From Litorivicinus sp. (GTDB taxonomy: Bacteria; Pseudomonadota; Gammaproteobacteria; Pseudomonadales; Litorivicinaceae): DNA of 15,668 bases. Position 1 is the first letter of the stretch. Every line of letters starts with the position of its first letter. The stretch is from the NCBI GenBank assembly GCA_018402605.1, contig JAGYIK010000021.1, positions 1 to 15,668 of the forward strand, written 5' to 3'. Below the pieces are notes generated by a model. That model did no database searches, was not told the origin of the DNA, and saw only the letters and a list, made by a program, of their open reading frames with translations. The translations under genes and the position numbers were made by a program. Positions 15,334 to 15,668 of the stretch are shown in pieces.

Positions 15334-15497
15334 CGTTTTATACTGTAACGGCCTGCCATAATAACCATAACAACTAGCCAAGTCGCATCTTTTTTAAGCG
15401 TGCTGTCTGTGAACTCATGCTTTTGGATGCTTCACGCGCTAGCATATAGCCAATTAAACTATGGTTAGACGAAATTTTCATAAAAGGAAGGATCAGG

Positions 15498-15668
15498 ATG
15501 TCTATCGCTCAAGCGCACCCCGCCTATGACTACCGCACCGTTCGCCAATTCGCGATCATGGCGATCGTCTGGGGGATCGTTGGCATGGGAGTCGGGGTAC
15601 TCATCGCAGCACAGCTGGTGTGGCCCGAATTACTGGCCTCAGAATACACCCATTTCGGGCGCTTGCGT
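15498..15668 (+). CDS. ccoN: CcoN, cbb3-type cytochrome c oxidase subunit I, N-terminal part
   Basis: Only 57 codons lie in the window; the gene runs off the right edge. The text DYRTVRQFAIMAIVWGIVGM followed by GVGVLIAAQLVWPEL is the conserved first transmembrane helix of CcoN (about residues 18-42), and FGRLR at 53-57 is the conserved loop after it. CcoN is the haem-copper subunit of the high-affinity terminal oxidase in the inner membrane, used at low oxygen. ATG 15498 follows AAGGAAGGATCAGG. The expected partners ccoO, ccoQ and ccoP should follow outside the window. An FNR/ANR-like site lies about 195 bases upstream. Confidence 0.93.
   Translation, partial: MSIAQAHPAYDYRTVRQFAIMAIVWGIVGMGVGVLIAAQLVWPELLASEYTHFGRLR

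Noticed and set aside
1..15668. Mobile elements, CRISPR arrays, tRNA, rRNA or phage genes
   Set aside because: Looked for inverted terminal repeats, regular direct repeats, transposase or integrase motifs and cloverleaf-like segments; none was convincing.

Overview
The window looks like an ordinary chromosomal stretch from a gammaproteobacterium outside the enteric group. The clues are a monofunctional RelA, CysB, an RraA of the RNase E-inhibitor type, a divergent ppsA/ppsR pair, AcnB-type aconitase and the start of a cbb3 oxidase operon; this combination suggests a respiring, probably facultatively microaerobic cell. Base composition looks moderate and even throughout, with no change that would suggest transfer. 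I saw no insertion sequence, phage gene, CRISPR array, tRNA or rRNA. The genus cannot be named from the sequence alone.

Layout. (1) Positions 1-5224, minus strand: a tight run in the order DUF1289 protein, cysM, rlmD, relA, mazG (mazG cut by the window edge). The last four genes overlap by 4 or 8 bases and are almost certainly one transcript. (2) Positions 5415-9560, plus strand: a long-form glyceraldehyde-3-phosphate dehydrogenase with an N-terminal extension of about 130 residues, then acnB. The middle 1.2 kb of acnB is riddled with single-base frame shifts while both ends are clean. A near-perfect bidirectional terminator at 9574-9604 separates acnB from the convergent rraA. (3) Positions 9634-12488, minus strand: ppsA followed by rraA with a TAATG junction. 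(4) ppsR (12622-13449, plus) is divergent from ppsA and encodes the kinase/phosphotransferase that controls PpsA. Its stop codon interlocks with that of the convergent alpha/beta hydrolase gene in a single CTAG. (5) Positions 13446-15274, minus strand: cysB followed by the hydrolase gene with a TGATG junction. (6) A 223-base divergent region carrying a good FNR/ANR-type site, then the first 57 codons of ccoN.

How the genes fit together. The central block is carbon flow at the glycolysis/gluconeogenesis/TCA node: GAPDH, aconitase, PEP synthetase and its PpsR regulator. The flanks carry sulfur assimilation (cysM, cysB), the stringent response with nucleotide housekeeping (relA, mazG), 23S rRNA methylation (rlmD) and microaerobic respiration (ccoN). 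I do not see an obviously new multi-gene system. The strongest anomaly is the localised wreckage in acnB, which I judge more likely to be a poor-quality sequence patch than natural decay. Smaller points of interest are the GAPDH extension, the ppsA-rraA linkage, the overlapping divergent promoter elements between ppsA and ppsR, and the FNR-like site lying directly against the cysB start.
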